This document shows positions 35,369-36,356 of a DNA stretch of 36,356 bases, piece after piece; position 1 is the stretch's first letter, and each line of letters begins with the position of its first letter. A model generated the notes under the pieces. That model did not search any database. It was given only the letters and a program-made list of their open reading frames with translations, and was not told the DNA's origin. Source of the DNA: Bacteroidota bacterium (GTDB lineage: Bacteria > Bacteroidota > Bacteroidia > Bacteroidales > Paludibacteraceae). A program made the translations under genes and the position numbers. Location of the stretch: assembly GCA_017860345.1 (NCBI GenBank), contig JAFNAV010000060.1:1-36356 (forward strand). The letters run 5' to 3'.

Positions 35369-35468
35369 CAAATGGAACATGCCGATTTGTCGGTAGCACG
35401 CAAAGCCGCCAAGGCGCTAAGATTTAATATTTTTTAAACACAAATGGAACATACCGATTTATCGGTAG
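35369..35468. repeat. Pair of 28-base direct repeats
   Basis: Copies at 35369-35396 and 35441-35468 begin CAAATGGAACAT and end TCGGTAG, differing at only two positions, 72 bases apart. Each contains a CCGA/TCGG stem. The spacer includes GCCGCCAAGGCGC, a common intergenic word. Confidence 0.75.
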
Positions 35469-35509
35469 ACCCGAAGACACAAAAAAAACATCCACCAGAT
35501 GTCGCAAAG

Positions 35510-35526
35510 CCTCCCCTTTGGGGAGG
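35510..35526. repeat. CCTCCCC inverted repeat
   Basis: CCTCCCC (35510-35516) pairs with GGGGAGG (35520-35526); an outer AAGCC/GGCTT pair (35507-35511 with 35534-35538) could form an alternative larger stem. Similar AAGCCTCCCC words are common between Bacteroidetes genes. Confidence 0.6.
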
Positions 35527-35712
35527 TTGGAGGGGCTTAAATGTGTCCAAAAAAAACACCCGGCATCGTAAAGCACAGAAGCAATTATGCTGCCCTTTCA
35601 GGGCGCTGGGTTCGTTTTCTTGCATTCTAACCCAAGGCGTTGCCATTGGGCTATGCTATATAGTCCTTTCAGGACATAATGGCCGTCGAATTTATTGCAT
35701 GCGGGTTCATTG

Positions 35713-35732
35713 CCGTCGGCTTTAGCCGACGG
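35713..35732. repeat. CCGTCGGC hairpin
   Basis: CCGTCGGC (35713-35720), loop TTTA, GCCGACGG (35725-35732): a perfect 8-bp GC-rich stem. It follows two smaller stems with the same TTTC-type loop (35592-35604 and 35663-35675). Confidence 0.65.
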
Positions 35733-35798
35733 ACAAAAGAAGCACAAAAAAAACCTTACTACATTGCTGTAATAAGGACTTCTTAAAAAACGGCGGCT

Positions 35799-35816
35799 AT
35801 CCGCCAGCTGGCGGAT
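35799..35816. repeat. Perfect 18-base palindrome
   Basis: ATCCGCCAGCTGGCGGAT reads the same on both strands and is followed by CGGAATGACAAG, a tail typical of dispersed intergenic repeats. Confidence 0.7.
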
Positions 35817-35862
35817 CGGAATGACAAGAGGTGGAACCCCAATGCTATAACCACCTGAATAT

Positions 35863-35933
35863 TTAATGAATAATTGATAATTGATAATTATTCATTGTCA
35901 ATTATTCATTATTCATTATCAATTATTCATTAA
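35863..35933. repeat. AT-rich inverted repeat over the cold-shock gene stop
   Basis: TTAATGAATAATTGATAAT (35863-35881) is the exact reverse complement of 35915-35933, with the TTATTCA/TGATAAT words reiterated between. The right arm covers the last codons and stop of the minus-strand cold-shock gene. On the minus strand it could fold into a long A/T stem at the mRNA 3' end. Confidence 0.65.
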
Positions 35934-36356
35934 GCTTTCTCACATTCACCGCATTAAGTCCTTTGCGGCCATGTTCCAGGTCGAGCAGTACAATGTCGTT
36001 CACCAATAGTTTATCGGAAGTGTTGCTAAAGTGGAAGTAATATTTATCGGTTTTGGCTATATCTTTGATAAATCCGTAACCTTTTTCCTGATTGATATGT
36101 TCAACGCGCCCTTTGATGTTTTTCAGGGCCGATTGGCGGTCGTTGTTATCCGCGCCGGAGTTGTTATCGTTGGTCGACTGGCGGCTATCATAAGCCCCCG
36201 GAGGAGTAGCGCTAATGTTACCATAGTGGTCGGCATAAGCTATCATATCGTCCATGCTGTTGGTGCCGGACGCTTTTCTGGTTTCTTTACGTTTTTGCTT
36301 TTCAGCACGTCTTTCTACTTTTTTCTTTTCATTGTCTCGTTTACTTGATAATATTG
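35923..36356 (-). CDS. Cold-shock-domain protein with Lys/Arg-rich N-terminus (5' end outside window)
   Basis: The C-terminal ~62 residues (GRVEHINQEKGYGFIKDI ... KYYFHFSNTS ... LDLEHGRKGLNAVNVRKLNE) form a cold-shock domain with the RNP1-like KGYGFI and RNP2-like YYFHFS motifs that bind single-stranded RNA or DNA. The frame stays open upstream of the first ATG (36255) to the window edge, encoding a basic stretch (NEKKKVERRAEKQKRKETRK) before MDDMIAYADHYGNISATPPG. This basic-head plus DMIAY layout is the usual form of the Bacteroidetes protein, so the true start lies beyond 36356 and the ATG at 36255 is internal. Likely an RNA chaperone. Confidence 0.85.
   Translation of the reverse strand, partial: ILSSKRDNEKKKVERRAEKQKRKETRKASGTNSMDDMIAYADHYGNISATPPGAYDSRQSTNDNNSGADNNDRQSALKNIKGRVEHINQEKGYGFIKDIAKTDKYYFHFSNTSDKLLVNDIVLLDLEHGRKGLNAVNVRKLNE

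Larger units (their letters stand above)
34975..35922. other. 950-base gene-free region packed with repeats
   Basis: No credible gene. From left to right: the GH95 promoter (35066-35096), a GTC-rich short tandem patch (35169-35215), a TATCATT tandem patch (35240-35268), a GGGGC/GCCCC stem (35278-35290), a 28-base direct repeat (two copies), a CCTCCCC stem (35510-35526), stems at 35592-35604, 35631-35650, 35663-35675 and 35713-35732, a CCTTA/TAAGG stem near 35754-35776, and a perfect palindrome (35799-35816). It resembles a dump of Bacteroidetes intergenic repeats. Confidence 0.65.

Noticed and set aside
36031-36348. Plus-strand 105-codon frame at the window end
   Set aside because: It is antisense to the conserved cold-shock protein.
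1-36356. tRNA, rRNA, insertion-sequence transposase or phage genes
   Set aside because: None was recognised in the gene-free stretches or among the open frames on reading both strands by eye; a tRNA scan was not possible.

Overview
The window looks like chromosomal DNA of a Bacteroidetes bacterium, most likely order Bacteroidales (a Paludibacter- or Dysgonomonas-like relative is a guess). The evidence is a type IX secretion C-terminal sorting domain in the first gene, many promoters of the Bacteroidetes form (TTTG, about 19-20 nt, TAnnTTTG), no consistent Shine-Dalgarno signals, OmpA and outer-membrane barrel proteins, a lysine-rich cold-shock protein of Bacteroidetes type, and a GH95 enzyme.

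Layout. 1-2489: the end of a T9SS-exported YDG-repeat protein, then an OmpA-family barrel protein. 2714-5840: a RecQ helicase and a CAT-fold acyltransferase-like protein lacking the usual catalytic histidine. 5924-9867: recA and a UvrD/PcrA helicase, both on the minus strand, separated by a 610-base gap holding a repeat element with ~28-bp inverted ends. 10211-15861: a lysophospholipid acyltransferase, then the rimP-nusA-infB translation/transcription operon behind a canonical promoter and a strong GC hairpin. 15983-19867: a lipoprotein, argS and a small outer-membrane barrel (minus). 20187-22000: a pectinesterase, then a flavin split-barrel protein overlapping a small HTH-like gene. 22460-25995: two ABC half-transporters forming an asymmetric TM287/288-type heterodimer. 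26018-27424: a PLP aminotransferase behind what reads as a complete transcription attenuator, with a leader peptide rich in Ile/Leu/Val. 27531-32351: a 1606-residue protein that joins a DnaQ-like exonuclease, a CX3CX2C cysteine motif, a RecQ helicase and a UvrD helicase. 32503-34974: a GH95 alpha-L-fucosidase-like enzyme. 34975-35922: a gene-free repeat-rich stretch. 35923-36356: a cold-shock-domain gene cut by the window edge.

How the genes work together. Most are housekeeping: recombination and repair (recA, recQ, uvrD), translation (rimP, nusA, infB, argS), envelope (OmpA, barrel, lipoprotein, acyltransferase) and plant-polysaccharide use (pectinesterase, GH95), with no complete polysaccharide utilisation locus. 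The two most notable items are the exonuclease-RecQ-UvrD fusion, which is visibly more AT-rich than its neighbours and may be an acquired repair or defence factor, and the predicted branched-chain amino-acid attenuator in front of the aminotransferase, which is supported by promoter, leader ORF, competing stems and a U-tract terminator all in order. Both functional readings are inferences from sequence.
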